In this document: piece by piece, positions 1 to 7,138 of the stretch
How the letters are laid out: each line of letters starts with the position of its first letter
Numbering within the stretch: the first letter of the stretch is position 1
Source of the DNA: Candidatus Thalassarchaeaceae archaeon
GTDB taxonomy: Archaea > Thermoplasmatota > Poseidoniia > Poseidoniales > Thalassarchaeaceae
NCBI GenBank assembly: GCA_030745885.1
Contig: JASLNR010000068.1
Coordinates: 1-18,439, forward strand
Direction: 5' to 3'
Length of the DNA: 18,439 nt
Notes under the pieces: model-generated
Seen by the model: the letters and a program-made list of their open reading frames with translations, nothing else
Told to the model about the DNA's origin: nothing
Database searches by the model: none
Made by a program: the position numbers and the translations under genes

Positions 1-33
1 GCGGGCGCGGGAATCGGCCATAAGGTGAATGCC

Positions 34-38
34 TATAT
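34..38 (+). promoter_or_regulatory. Candidate TATA box for tRNA-Ala
   Basis: A short TATAT stretch in otherwise GC-rich sequence lies about 27-31 bases before the first base of the tRNA, the usual spacing for an archaeal TATA box to the start site. No clear BRE purine stretch precedes it, so this is position-based inference. Confidence 0.4.
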
Positions 39-64
39 CGGGAGGGGGGCCGGCTCGGGCGCAG

Positions 65-141
65 GGGCGTGTAGATCAGCCTGGAAGATCGCCTCGTTCG
101 CAACGAGGAGGCCACGGGTTCAAATCCCGTCACGTCCACCA
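65..141 (+). tRNA. tRNA-Ala (anticodon CGC), CCA encoded
   Basis: A full cloverleaf can be folded by hand. The acceptor stem is GGGCGTG (65-71) with CACGTCC (131-137). The D stem is GATC (74-77) with GATC (87-90). The anticodon stem is CCTCG (92-96) with CGAGG (104-108) around the loop TTCGCAA, giving anticodon CGC at 99-101. The T stem is ACGGG (114-118) with CCCGT (126-130) around TTCAAAT. The third acceptor pair is G-U and the discriminator base at 138 is A; both are the classic alanine identity elements, agreeing with the anticodon, which reads GCG. The 3' CCA (139-141) is present in the DNA. No intron is seen. Confidence 0.95.
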
Positions 142-167
142 CCCCATCTCTCCAAACGTGTTCGCTA

Positions 168-189
168 ATATTCAAAAAATTACGAATAT
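168..189. repeat. Short inverted repeat upstream of the TATA box
   Basis: ATATTC at 168-173 is repeated inverted as GAATAT at 184-189, with a 10-base spacer. It lies just upstream of the TATA box of the following membrane-protein gene, where an archaeal activator could bind. At 6 bp in AT-rich DNA it may be chance. Confidence 0.25.
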
Positions 190-205
190 GTTTGGGTTGA
201 AGGGA

Positions 206-212
206 CTATATA
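206..212 (+). promoter_or_regulatory. TATA box upstream of the 253-aa membrane protein
   Basis: The sequence CTATATA lies 23-29 bases before the ATG at 235. In archaea this spacing places the transcription start on or beside the start codon, so the mRNA is probably leaderless. No Shine-Dalgarno sequence precedes the ATG, which agrees. The surrounding region (160-230) is markedly AT-rich compared with the genes. Confidence 0.6.
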
Positions 213-234
213 CCGTAATCCTCGATTTATTTGC

Positions 235-996
235 ATGAGTGATGATGCTATGTACAAAATGCCACCGACCGACACAGGGGCTTTCTCATTGATGCTTTGG
301 GTTCAGTTTGCCATCTTCGCTCTGTTCTCCTTAGGTGCTGCTGTTGACAGCGACTGGGCGTGGGTGATTGCAGATGGAATGGCTGGACTCCTCCTCCTCT
401 TTCGCGTCAAAAACGGCCGAGTAGCCGCTGTTTTTCTGGCTCCAGTCATCGCAGCAGCGCTGGGTTCGACGGAAGGGTTCGAAGAAGTCCCGTTCATGTG
501 GGTCTTCTACGGCACTCTCGTCTACCTCCCTGCATTGGCCTATGATGAGTTTGAAGTCGAGCTTGACTCGGACAAGAAGCGCATTGGTGTCCTCGGACTC
601 TTCACTGCCATGGTCGTGATTATGGGCATGGTTTTCGGACCAGCCTGGGTCCTCGCAGAGGGCTCCGGAGGCGAGATGGAGGATCCTGAGTATCCCGGTG
701 AGGTGTATGAAATCACAACAGAGGGTTACAACATCATCGTCGCAGGGCAGGTCATCATCATCATCGCGCTTGGAATGGTGTGGGGAATGCGAAATTACCT
801 CGCAGGGCCGGTCGGTATCTTGGGTATTTTCACGAGCTGGTACGGAATGGATGAGATAGGATTTGGAGGAGGGGGAGGGCCGGATGGATTAGATTTCGTC
901 TTAATGGCTGTGATGGCCGTCTTCCTCACACTCCCGTTGTACGGAGCATTGGGCCGAGAATCTGTGCCAAATATTGATGCAACTGAGAGTGAGTAG
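235..996 (+). CDS. Polytopic membrane protein, unknown function
   Basis: A 253-residue protein that I do not recognise. It is strongly hydrophobic, with likely membrane segments near residues 17-37, 42-57, 62-77, 85-101, 116-139, 164-184 and 219-240, and perhaps 190-205. An acidic loop rich in Glu and Gly (about 140-163) separates helices five and six, and a glycine run (residues 213-217) precedes the last helix. No cleavable signal peptide or catalytic motif stands out. The ATG at 235 is supported by the TATA box 23-29 bases upstream, implying a leaderless mRNA. The downstream Vsr-like gene begins 3 bases after this stop, so the two are probably cotranscribed, though their functions do not obviously connect. 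It could be a transporter-like or purely structural membrane protein; nothing seen decides this. Confidence 0.75.
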   Translation: MSDDAMYKMPPTDTGAFSLMLWVQFAIFALFSLGAAVDSDWAWVIADGMAGLLLLFRVKNGRVAAVFLAPVIAAALGSTEGFEEVPFMWVFYGTLVYLPALAYDEFEVELDSDKKRIGVLGLFTAMVVIMGMVFGPAWVLAEGSGGEMEDPEYPGEVYEITTEGYNIIVAGQVIIIIALGMVWGMRNYLAGPVGILGIFTSWYGMDEIGFGGGGGPDGLDFVLMAVMAVFLTLPLYGALGRESVPNIDATESE

Positions 997-999
997 AGA

Positions 1000-1431
1000 T
1001 TGAGTCTCATGGCCCTTGAGGTCCCAGCAGCATCTTCGCCTGCAGTCCACAATGTGATGATCGCCAACCGCTCGACCAATACCGGCCCCGAGCAGGTGGT
1101 GAGGCGCATGCTCAGGGAGGCCGGGCATCCCGGGTATCGCTTGCATTGGAGGATCGATGATGAGAATGGGCGCTACGTCTGTCGGCCGGACATCACCTAC
1201 CCCGGGCGTAGGATTGCGATTTTCGTGCACGGCTGCTTCTGGCACCGTTGTCCACGCTGCGCCCTTGAGTTGCCAAAATCAAACTTGGAATACTGGAAAG
1301 AGAAGTTCGAGCGCAACGTCGAGCGCGATCGGAGGAAGGAGGCGGCGCTTCTGGTCATGGGGTGGAAGATCCATACCATTTGGGAGTGTGGCTTGGATCG
1401 AGGCGCAAGCAAGCTAATCGGTGTTTTGTAG
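1000..1431 (+). CDS. vsr: Vsr-type very short patch repair (T:G mismatch) endonuclease
   Basis: A 143-residue protein matching the Vsr family along its length. Vsr nicks DNA 5' of the T in T:G mismatches that arise when 5-methylcytosine deaminates. Visible family motifs are the N-terminal NTGPE (Glu31), RPDI with the metal-binding Asp64, the hallmark HGCFWH (residues 77-82, with both catalytic histidines), the N..RD segment (106-110) and GWKIHTIWEC (121-130). Cys79, Cys84, Cys87 and Cys130 probably hold the structural zinc, with one extra residue between ligands compared with E. coli Vsr. Length is normal. The reading frame can start at TTG (1000) or ATG (1009); Met20 is too late because it aligns with a conserved internal Met. 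It follows the membrane-protein stop by 3 bases. No cytosine methyltransferase partner lies in the window. Confidence 0.88.
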   Translation: MSLMALEVPAASSPAVHNVMIANRSTNTGPEQVVRRMLREAGHPGYRLHWRIDDENGRYVCRPDITYPGRRIAIFVHGCFWHRCPRCALELPKSNLEYWKEKFERNVERDRRKEAALLVMGWKIHTIWECGLDRGASKLIGVL

Positions 1432-1471
1432 CATTGATAACGACCCAAAGCAACCGATTGGCTCGGAGGCG

Positions 1472-2281
1472 CTACTCCACCAGATAGTCAACTGCGTTGT
1501 GGAAGATAGCCATGCCCTCGCCCTCGCCGTGCTCAGACCCTTCGCGCGTCCACGTGGCCCCCAGCCATGTCGAGTGGTTGGCCTCCGGGTGGGGCATGAG
1601 GCCGAAGACCAATCCTGTTGGGTCACACACGCCAGCGACGTTGCGCCAGCTCTGGTTGGGGGACGTGGGGTATGGCAGGGGCTCATCGGATATCGATGGG
1701 TATGGTGTGCTGGGGTCGACGTAGCGCACGGCCAGCTGCCCCGATGCAGCCCACTTGTCGAGCAGCGCGCGGTCGTCGGTGACGAACTTGCCCTCCCCGT
1801 GGCGCACCGGCACCCGGAGGCGCTTCAACCCCCTCGTCCAGATGCATGGACTGTCGGGGTCGAACTCCAGAGTCACCCAACGGTTCTCGTAGTGGCCGCT
1901 GTCGTTGAGGGCGAGCGATGCTGTCTGGGTAAGGCTGACCTCGTCGTCGCCGGGGAGCAGGCCCATCTTCACCAGAACCTGGAAGCCGTTGCAGATCCCG
2001 ATCACAGGCTTGCCGGCCTTTACGAAGCCGCGCACCTGCTCGCGCAGGCCGAATCGAAGGCGGTTGCCCAAGAGGCGCCCGCTGCCGAGGTGGTCGCCGA
2101 AGGAGAAGCCGCCGGGGATGGCCATGATTTGGTAGTCGGACAGGTTGGCTGCGCCGCTGATCAGCCTGTTCACATGAATCCTGACGGCGGACGCACCGGC
2201 CATCTCGAAGACTGCCATCGTCTCGGTCTCGCAATTGATCCCGAAGCCCGAGAGGACCGCGGCCCGTGGTCTGCCTGCCAT
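1472..2281 (-). CDS. purQ: Phosphoribosylformylglycinamidine synthase, glutaminase subunit PurQ
   Basis: PurQ releases ammonia from glutamine and passes it to PurL to turn FGAR into FGAM, the fourth step of de novo purine synthesis. The 269-residue protein is a class I glutamine amidotransferase. The nucleophile is Cys97 in GICNGFQ, the oxyanion region is PGGFSFGD (56-63), and the catalytic His231 and Glu233 lie in MPHPE. I chose the ATG at 2281 because it overlaps the purL stop codon by one base (TGATG), a typical translational coupling, and because the conserved strand AAVLSGFG then starts near residue 7. An upstream in-frame ATG at 2314 would only add residues overlapping purL. At 269 aa it is longer than the ~220-230 aa PurQ of small-type systems and resembles the glutaminase domain of the large fused PurL. 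It converges on the Vsr gene with a 40-base gap. Confidence 0.95.
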   Translation of the reverse strand: MAGRPRAAVLSGFGINCETETMAVFEMAGASAVRIHVNRLISGAANLSDYQIMAIPGGFSFGDHLGSGRLLGNRLRFGLREQVRGFVKAGKPVIGICNGFQVLVKMGLLPGDDEVSLTQTASLALNDSGHYENRWVTLEFDPDSPCIWTRGLKRLRVPVRHGEGKFVTDDRALLDKWAASGQLAVRYVDPSTPYPSISDEPLPYPTSPNQSWRNVAGVCDPTGLVFGLMPHPEANHSTWLGATWTREGSEHGEGEGMAIFHNAVDYLVE

Positions 2282-5200
2282 CAGCCGACGCCCCCGTCCA
2301 GTGTGCCCTTCCAAGCATTCCGCAGGGAACTCAATGAGGCCACGAGGGCATCCTCGCTATTACGGGATACCGTGATTGCGTCACCTTGTACCACCGCACC
2401 CAGAAGTTGGCAGGGGTTCCCGCTCATCGACTCCTCGAATGCCTCGCAATCGTCCGGTCTGATACTCACGATTATTCTCCCTAGGCTCTCGCCGAACAGT
2501 GCGCCCCATGTGTCCAGATGCTCACAGGCCGACCACAGGCCGTCAATGGAGACCGAGGCCCCGGAGTCCGCTCCAAAGCAGCACTCCGAGAGAGCAACGG
2601 CAAGGCCGCCTTCGCTGCAGTCGTGGGCGCTTGCGACTAGGCCGTCGCCCATCGCAGAGCAGAGCGCCCGGTACAAAGCCAGATTGCGCTCAGCATCGAT
2701 ATTGGGGACTGCCCCGCCAATGCCGCCCCGCCCCTCCTCACGCATCATGTAGGAGAGCTCGCTCGCGCCTAGTTCCTGGTGCGTTTGACCGAGCAGGTAG
2801 ATGGCATCTCCAGGACTCTTGAAATCCGAGGATACCGCCTTGCGGACGTCTGGGTGGTTGCCAATCAGGCTGAACAGGATGGTGGGAGGTACGCTGATCT
2901 TCTTCCCATCCAGAATGGCATCGTTCTTCATCGAGTCCTTCCCGCTGATGCACGGAAGGCGATAGGCCCTGCAGACGTCGTCGATGGCTCGATTGGCCCT
3001 GACTAGCTGCGCGAGCTTGTAACGTCCGTCGGGAGTCTTGGACGACTCTACTGGATCGGGCCAGCAGAAATTGTCGAGGCCGGCTATCATGTCGAGGTCG
3101 ACGCCCACGCAGACCGCATTGCGTAGAGCCTCGTCCACGGCAGCTGCTGCCATGGCATATGCATCTATGTCCGAGTATCGCGGAGCGATCCCGTTCGAGA
3201 TGACGGCCCCCTGAGTGCCGCCTTGTAAGGGGGCGATTACGGCGGCATCGCCCGGAGAGTCGTGATTGATGCCGCAGAACGGCTTGATCACAGTCTGAGC
3301 GATGACCTCGTGGTCGTAGGAGCGGACCCACCACTCCTTGGAGGCGATATTCGGCCTAGCCATCAGGCGGCACAGGATTTCGCCCATCCCAATCGCATCG
3401 ACGTCCGGTGTCTCTACGGGCACGTGGAGCGGGGGGGTCCACTCGGATTCGAGGCGCAATTGCGGGCACCCCCCGTAGAGGAAGGCGATTGGCAGAAGCG
3501 CGACGGGTGTCTCGCCGTGGCGAACAACGAAGGCTCCCGAATCGGTGAAGGTGCCGACGACAGACGCCTCCACTTCATGAAGGGCAGCCATGGCCTCGAA
3601 CGCCTTGCAGTCATCGGGCCTAACCCCAACGGTCATGCGCTCTTGGGACTCTGAAACGAGGATCTCCCACGAGGAGAGGCCAGCCTGTTTGAGGGGGACG
3701 GCGTCCAGATCGAGTTCGGCCCCACCGGTCAGCTCAGCCATCTCCCCCACACTGCTGGACAGGCCGCCCGCTCCATTGTCCGTAATCACCTGAATCAGGC
3801 CGGAATCGCGGGCCTCGAGGATCATGTCCAGCATCTTCTTCTGCGTGATCGGATCGCCGATCTGAACCGCCGAACTAGGGCTGTCCTCGGTCAGCTCGAG
3901 GCTGGAGAAGGTGGCTCCATGGATTCCGTCGCTACCCACTCGCCCGCCGACCATGTACACGACGTCGCCGGGTTCGGGAGTCTTGACGTGGCTCTCTCGC
4001 CCGTCGGCCAGGCGGCGTGGCATCAGACCCACTGTTCCGCAGAAGACCAGTGGCTTGCCGATGTAGCGCTCGTCGAAAACCATGGCTCCGTTGACCGTTG
4101 GGATGCCTGATTCGTTCCCACCCGAGCGCACGCCCGCGTGCACCCCACGGAATACCCGAGAGGGGTGGAACAGCCCCCCCGGGAGAGGTTCGTCATAGTC
4201 TGGTGGCCCGAAGCAGAAGACATCGGTGTTGGCGATGGGGCGGGCTCCTAGGCCCGTTCCTAGTATGTCTCGGTTGACCCCGACTATCCCCGTTATGGCG
4301 CCGCCATAGGGGTCGAGCGCGCTTGGGGTATTGTGCGTCTCAGCCTTGATGCACAGGCTCCAGTCCTCGTTCCATGAGATGACTCCTGAGTTATCGTGGA
4401 AGATGCTTAGCAGCCAGTCGACCTGTTTCTGGATGTCGAGCGTTGGCTGCATGATGTGCGTCTTGAACAGCGAGTCAATCACGCAGTCCTCGCCGGTTTC
4501 GGTGTCCACGTGATGGATGCTGGCTGAGAATATCTTGTGCGAGCAATGCTCAGACCATGTTTGCGCCAGGCACTCCAGCTCCACGTCTGTGGGTGCTTTG
4601 GGGGGGAGGCCCAACTCCTCTCTAGCCAATCTGGTATTCGGGTTCCTGTAGTGCTCTTGAATCGCCCTCATCTCCCCGGGATTCAGTGCGAGCAGACCCG
4701 TCTCGCTGATTTCCATCAATTTCTCTTCACTGACCTCCAAGTCAACGACCGCGGGCTCTGAATAGGGTGCTGGTGGGTGTAGTGGGAAGCCGAGGGTCGG
4801 CCACTTCCCCATGGAGCACTCCGCTGGACCCGAGACCGAAGCACGCTCGATCATTGGGTTGTGTAGGGTGAATGCCAATTCCTCCGGTTCGACATCCTTG
4901 GGCACCCCCCAAAAGGCGTATGTCCTGCTGGTCGCTACCTTCGCCTCAGAGTGGTGCGGAAACAAAGTCAGAAGGCCATCTAGCCCTGCTTGGCCTGGGT
5001 TATCCGTCACGCCTGGCTTGTAGCCGACTTGAATGGAAATCTCAGGTGCCTCCGGGAAATCGTCGAGCAGGCGTGTTAGCCTTGAACCGCGCTCGATGAT
5101 GGGGTCGGCGAACAAGTCATGAACCAAACTATCGGCTTCTTCCTCGGCTAGGTCAGCTTGCACTTGGTATCCCAAAATGACCCGGGCCGCTGCAACCTCA

Positions 5201-5313
5201 ATCCCGTGATCGGTTGCTAGCATTGCACGCACGCTCTCGCCGCGTGCGTCAGGCAGGCCCTCGAGGTCTCTAGTGGCTACTTCGAAGAGATGGGGCTCCG
5301 TTTCGACGGACAT
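2281..5313 (-). CDS. purL: Phosphoribosylformylglycinamidine synthase, PurS-PurL fused synthetase subunit
   Basis: This is the ATP-dependent synthetase half of FGAM synthase in de novo purine synthesis, working with PurQ encoded immediately downstream. From the chosen start it is 1010 residues. Two PurS-like repeats come first (about 9-78 and 90-160), each ending in a related motif (DPIIERGS and NPMIERAS). Then come a linker and the two AIRS-like halves, with TWSEHCSHK at 252-260, KAETHNTPS from 323, and later ISGKDSMKN and AHDCSEGG. It is therefore longer than the ~720-residue small PurL and equals the large bacterial/eukaryotic enzyme minus its glutaminase domain. No separate purS gene is present. 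The start is uncertain: ATG at 5313 puts the PurS fold near the N-terminus, while in-frame ATGs at 5328, 5352 and 5373 are possible. It is divergent from pyrF. Confidence 0.93.
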   Translation of the reverse strand: MSVETEPHLFEVATRDLEGLPDARGESVRAMLATDHGIEVAAARVILGYQVQADLAEEEADSLVHDLFADPIIERGSRLTRLLDDFPEAPEISIQVGYKPGVTDNPGQAGLDGLLTLFPHHSEAKVATSRTYAFWGVPKDVEPEELAFTLHNPMIERASVSGPAECSMGKWPTLGFPLHPPAPYSEPAVVDLEVSEEKLMEISETGLLALNPGEMRAIQEHYRNPNTRLAREELGLPPKAPTDVELECLAQTWSEHCSHKIFSASIHHVDTETGEDCVIDSLFKTHIMQPTLDIQKQVDWLLSIFHDNSGVISWNEDWSLCIKAETHNTPSALDPYGGAITGIVGVNRDILGTGLGARPIANTDVFCFGPPDYDEPLPGGLFHPSRVFRGVHAGVRSGGNESGIPTVNGAMVFDERYIGKPLVFCGTVGLMPRRLADGRESHVKTPEPGDVVYMVGGRVGSDGIHGATFSSLELTEDSPSSAVQIGDPITQKKMLDMILEARDSGLIQVITDNGAGGLSSSVGEMAELTGGAELDLDAVPLKQAGLSSWEILVSESQERMTVGVRPDDCKAFEAMAALHEVEASVVGTFTDSGAFVVRHGETPVALLPIAFLYGGCPQLRLESEWTPPLHVPVETPDVDAIGMGEILCRLMARPNIASKEWWVRSYDHEVIAQTVIKPFCGINHDSPGDAAVIAPLQGGTQGAVISNGIAPRYSDIDAYAMAAAAVDEALRNAVCVGVDLDMIAGLDNFCWPDPVESSKTPDGRYKLAQLVRANRAIDDVCRAYRLPCISGKDSMKNDAILDGKKISVPPTILFSLIGNHPDVRKAVSSDFKSPGDAIYLLGQTHQELGASELSYMMREEGRGGIGGAVPNIDAERNLALYRALCSAMGDGLVASAHDCSEGGLAVALSECCFGADSGASVSIDGLWSACEHLDTWGALFGESLGRIIVSIRPDDCEAFEESMSGNPCQLLGAVVQGDAITVSRNSEDALVASLSSLRNAWKGTLDGGVG

Positions 5314-5370
5314 TGGAGTGCCCCTCATGCAGGGGTGCAGTTCTCCGTCCATGAACAATCCGGCTCCATC

Positions 5371-5380
5371 CAAATTCTTG
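5371..5380. promoter_or_regulatory. Weak AT-rich element between purL and pyrF
   Basis: CAAATTCTTG is the only AT-rich stretch between the two divergent genes. Read on the - strand (AAGAATTTG) it is 20-30 bases before the purL ATG at 5352. Read on the + strand it is about 30 bases before the pyrF ATG at 5408. It may serve as a TATA-like element for one or both, but the match is poor. Confidence 0.25.
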
Positions 5381-5407
5381 AAGAGGGTCCGAAGACCGGG
5401 TTGAACG

Positions 5408-6202
5408 ATGCAACCGGACGAGGTGTGGGGCGCGCGCTGGCGCGCATGCGCTCATCCACTGGCTCATCAGTACATGGAGTCGGCCGTCCGAAAGCAATCT
5501 CTCGTTGTTCTGGCCGCGGATCTTCCAAGAGTAGACGATCTGGTTGAGCTGATTGCCCAGGCGGGCCCCCACGTGACCGCTCTCAAGACCCATGTCGACA
5601 TGGTGGATGATTTCAGCATGGGTGAGTGGGGCAGGGTTATCGAATCCGCTCGAGCGCACGACCTCATGCTTTTCGAGGATCGGAAGTTCGCTGATATAGG
5701 AAAGGTCGCTCAGACCCAAATGGGGGGATTGTATGATATCCGTTCTTGGGCCGATGTGGTCACCGCTCACAGCGTCAGTGGGCCTGATGTCTTAGATGGG
5801 GTCGCAGCGGCTTGGGACGGTGTGCAACGCATCGGTGGAATTCTCCTGCTTGCACAGATGTCCAGCAGGGACAACCTGCTATCGGAGGAGTATGGAAGCC
5901 GCACGATCGAGTTCGGAGCGGCCTCACCCCATGTAATTGGCTACATTGGGAATGGTAGCTCTCCCGCAGAGATCGGGGGTCTGCGAGCCAAGGCAGGCGA
6001 TGGGAGGATGATTTGGTCGCCGGGTGTGAGCCTGACCGCAGCCGAGGGCGTTCTTGGGCAGCGATACGGGCATCCTAGCGATGCTGTCCGCGCTGGCTCG
6101 GATGCGGTTATCGTCGGCTCTGGGATACACGGGGCCGAGAATCCCAAGGAGGCCTCCCAGAGTTATGCGGAGGCTTCGTGGAAGGCCTTGTTGGAGAGAT
6201 AA
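5408..6202 (+). CDS. pyrF: Orotidine 5'-phosphate decarboxylase, eukaryote (URA3)-like type
   Basis: Decarboxylates OMP to UMP, the last step of de novo pyrimidine synthesis. The 264-residue protein carries the catalytic Asp-x-Lys-x-x-Asp signature in FEDRKFADIG (residues 89-98, Lys93), the substrate-binding LKTHVD (59-64), and a C-terminal phosphate-binding region with SPGVSL, LGQRYG and VIVGSGI. Word for word these resemble yeast Ura3 (LKTHVD, DFSM, FEDRKFADIG, WAD...AH) far more than the short archaeal enzymes with D-K-x-x-DI. The N-terminal RACAHP segment also matches the RAATHP of Ura3, so I prefer the ATG at 5408 over the later ATG at 5474. Length (264) equals Ura3 (about 267). It is divergent from purL and followed after 3 bases by a small membrane-protein gene. 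A GC-only hairpin-forming stretch at 5430-5445 lies within the N-terminal codons. Confidence 0.93.
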   Translation: MQPDEVWGARWRACAHPLAHQYMESAVRKQSLVVLAADLPRVDDLVELIAQAGPHVTALKTHVDMVDDFSMGEWGRVIESARAHDLMLFEDRKFADIGKVAQTQMGGLYDIRSWADVVTAHSVSGPDVLDGVAAAWDGVQRIGGILLLAQMSSRDNLLSEEYGSRTIEFGAASPHVIGYIGNGSSPAEIGGLRAKAGDGRMIWSPGVSLTAAEGVLGQRYGHPSDAVRAGSDAVIVGSGIHGAENPKEASQSYAEASWKALLER

Positions 6203-6205
6203 GGG

Positions 6206-6448
6206 ATGGTGGCCCAGAGCCTCGTCGCTTGGGTCTGCTCCGTTGTGATTCTCGTCGTGCTCCTTGGGATAGTGGTTTTTGAAGTTCTCAAACGATGGAG
6301 GGTGGGGCTGCGGTTGGCGTCGCTGGATGAGGGCCTGCTGCAGGATGACGGAGTGTCGATAGACACCATCACCGACGCTCCGCAAGGCAGTCAAGTCATT
6401 GTCGGCCAGATTCCCGCTGTCCTGATCACCGATGACGAGCGGCGCTAG
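6206..6448 (+). CDS. Small single-pass membrane protein, unknown function
   Basis: An 80-residue predicted protein starting 3 bases after the pyrF stop, so probably in the same transcript. Residues 5-26 form one very hydrophobic helix (rich in Val, Leu and Ile). A basic patch (KRWR, 29-32) follows, suggesting by the positive-inside rule that the C-terminal ~50 residues are cytoplasmic. The tail is acidic and ends in DDERR. I know no family for it. Tight spacing, a convincing helix and lack of any competing gene support it. It converges on the next gene with a 14-base gap. Role unknown; it may be spurious but I consider it likely real. Confidence 0.6.
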   Translation: MVAQSLVAWVCSVVILVVLLGIVVFEVLKRWRVGLRLASLDEGLLQDDGVSIDTITDAPQGSQVIVGQIPAVLITDDERR

Positions 6449-6462
6449 GTCGAAAGGCCCTG

Positions 6463-7104
6463 CTAAATGGCTCCGAGGAGATACGCGGCTCCTACCCCTA
6501 AAGCAGATAGGGCGAGGAAGATTGCTAGGGAAAGGGTCCTTCGACCGAATCGGGGGATTGGTTCGCCATTGGGGGGATTGGGAAGAGGGGGCATACCCTC
6601 GCCGCCCAGCCCCAATGGAGGAAGGCCGGGGTGTGTTGGTGATTCAGGCTGTAGTTTTTCCTCGAGTTCTGGATATAGCTCGTCTAGGTCGGCCAAGCCG
6701 GGAGCGTCGGGGATGGGTCCGTTGATGGCATCCCATTTCTGATCGAAATCCGCTTGGGTCAGAGGCGAAATCAGCACCGCCACTGCGCCGGTGGAAAATG
6801 CTGCATCCTCTGCCTTGGCAAGGCGTGTCCGACTAGTTACGAATACGATTCGGGCTGTGGGATCGCTCTCCCTCATCTCCAAGGCTGCGACATGCCCGTC
6901 CAAAGTGGGTATGTCCAGCCCGATAAAGACTAGGGCTGGCTTAATTTTGACGTACCTATCAACAGCCTTGTCGCCATCCCCACAAATCTCCGATATCCAC
7001 CCTTTCTGTCGTAGTATGGATTGAATCCTCCCTGCGGAAATCCGGTTCGCCAATACGATGAGTGCTGTCGGCTCTCCGCTCGATGTCATCCCGTCAACGC
7101 ACAT
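6463..7104 (-). CDS. Receiver-like protein lacking phosphorylation residues, C-terminal membrane anchor
   Basis: A 213-residue protein with a CheY-like fold at residues ~13-125, a proline/glycine-rich linker (~130-188) and one C-terminal membrane helix (~190-211) with almost nothing after it, i.e. a tail-anchored layout. The receiver pattern is clear (LIVLAN, then ALVFIGLDIPTLDG, then IVFVTS, then AVLISPLT), but key residues are gone. The acidic pair is Leu18-Ala19, the phosphoacceptor position is Gly62 (an Asp lies two residues on, at 64), and the conserved Lys is Ser113. Only Thr90 of the switch remains. It is therefore probably not phosphorylated in the usual way and may act as a docking domain. 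It lies 34 bases downstream of ftsY on the same strand, probably as the last gene of that operon. ATG at 7089 is an alternative start. The partner is unknown. Confidence 0.75.
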   Translation of the reverse strand: MCVDGMTSSGEPTALIVLANRISAGRIQSILRQKGWISEICGDGDKAVDRYVKIKPALVFIGLDIPTLDGHVAALEMRESDPTARIVFVTSRTRLAKAEDAAFSTGAVAVLISPLTQADFDQKWDAINGPIPDAPGLADLDELYPELEEKLQPESPTHPGLPPLGLGGEGMPPLPNPPNGEPIPRFGRRTLSLAIFLALSALGVGAAYLLGAI

Positions 7105-7138
7105 GGGCTATGGCTCATGAACGGCGTGGTCGGTGACA

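Noticed and set aside
29..238. A 69-codon open frame across the tRNA
   Set aside because: It runs straight through a well-folded tRNA and its promoter, with no protein-like features.
65..1431. Integrated element at the tRNA-Ala 3' end
   Set aside because: I found no second copy of the tRNA 3' end downstream, no integrase and no mobile genes.
1421..2752. A 443-codon + strand open frame opposite purQ and purL
   Set aside because: It is a shadow of two certain genes in the opposite strand; its composition (Ala/His/Arg-rich, no motifs) is typical of GC-rich antisense frames.
5430..5445. GCGCGC-GCTG-GCGCGC hairpin as a regulatory element of pyrF
   Set aside because: It lies inside the N-terminal coding part of pyrF that aligns with Ura3, so codon and GC bias explain it sufficiently.
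6545..6600. G-quadruplex-like cluster of G runs
   Set aside because: The runs are the complement of Pro/Gly codons in the linker of the receiver-like protein, and one loop is ~14 bases; no need for a separate function.
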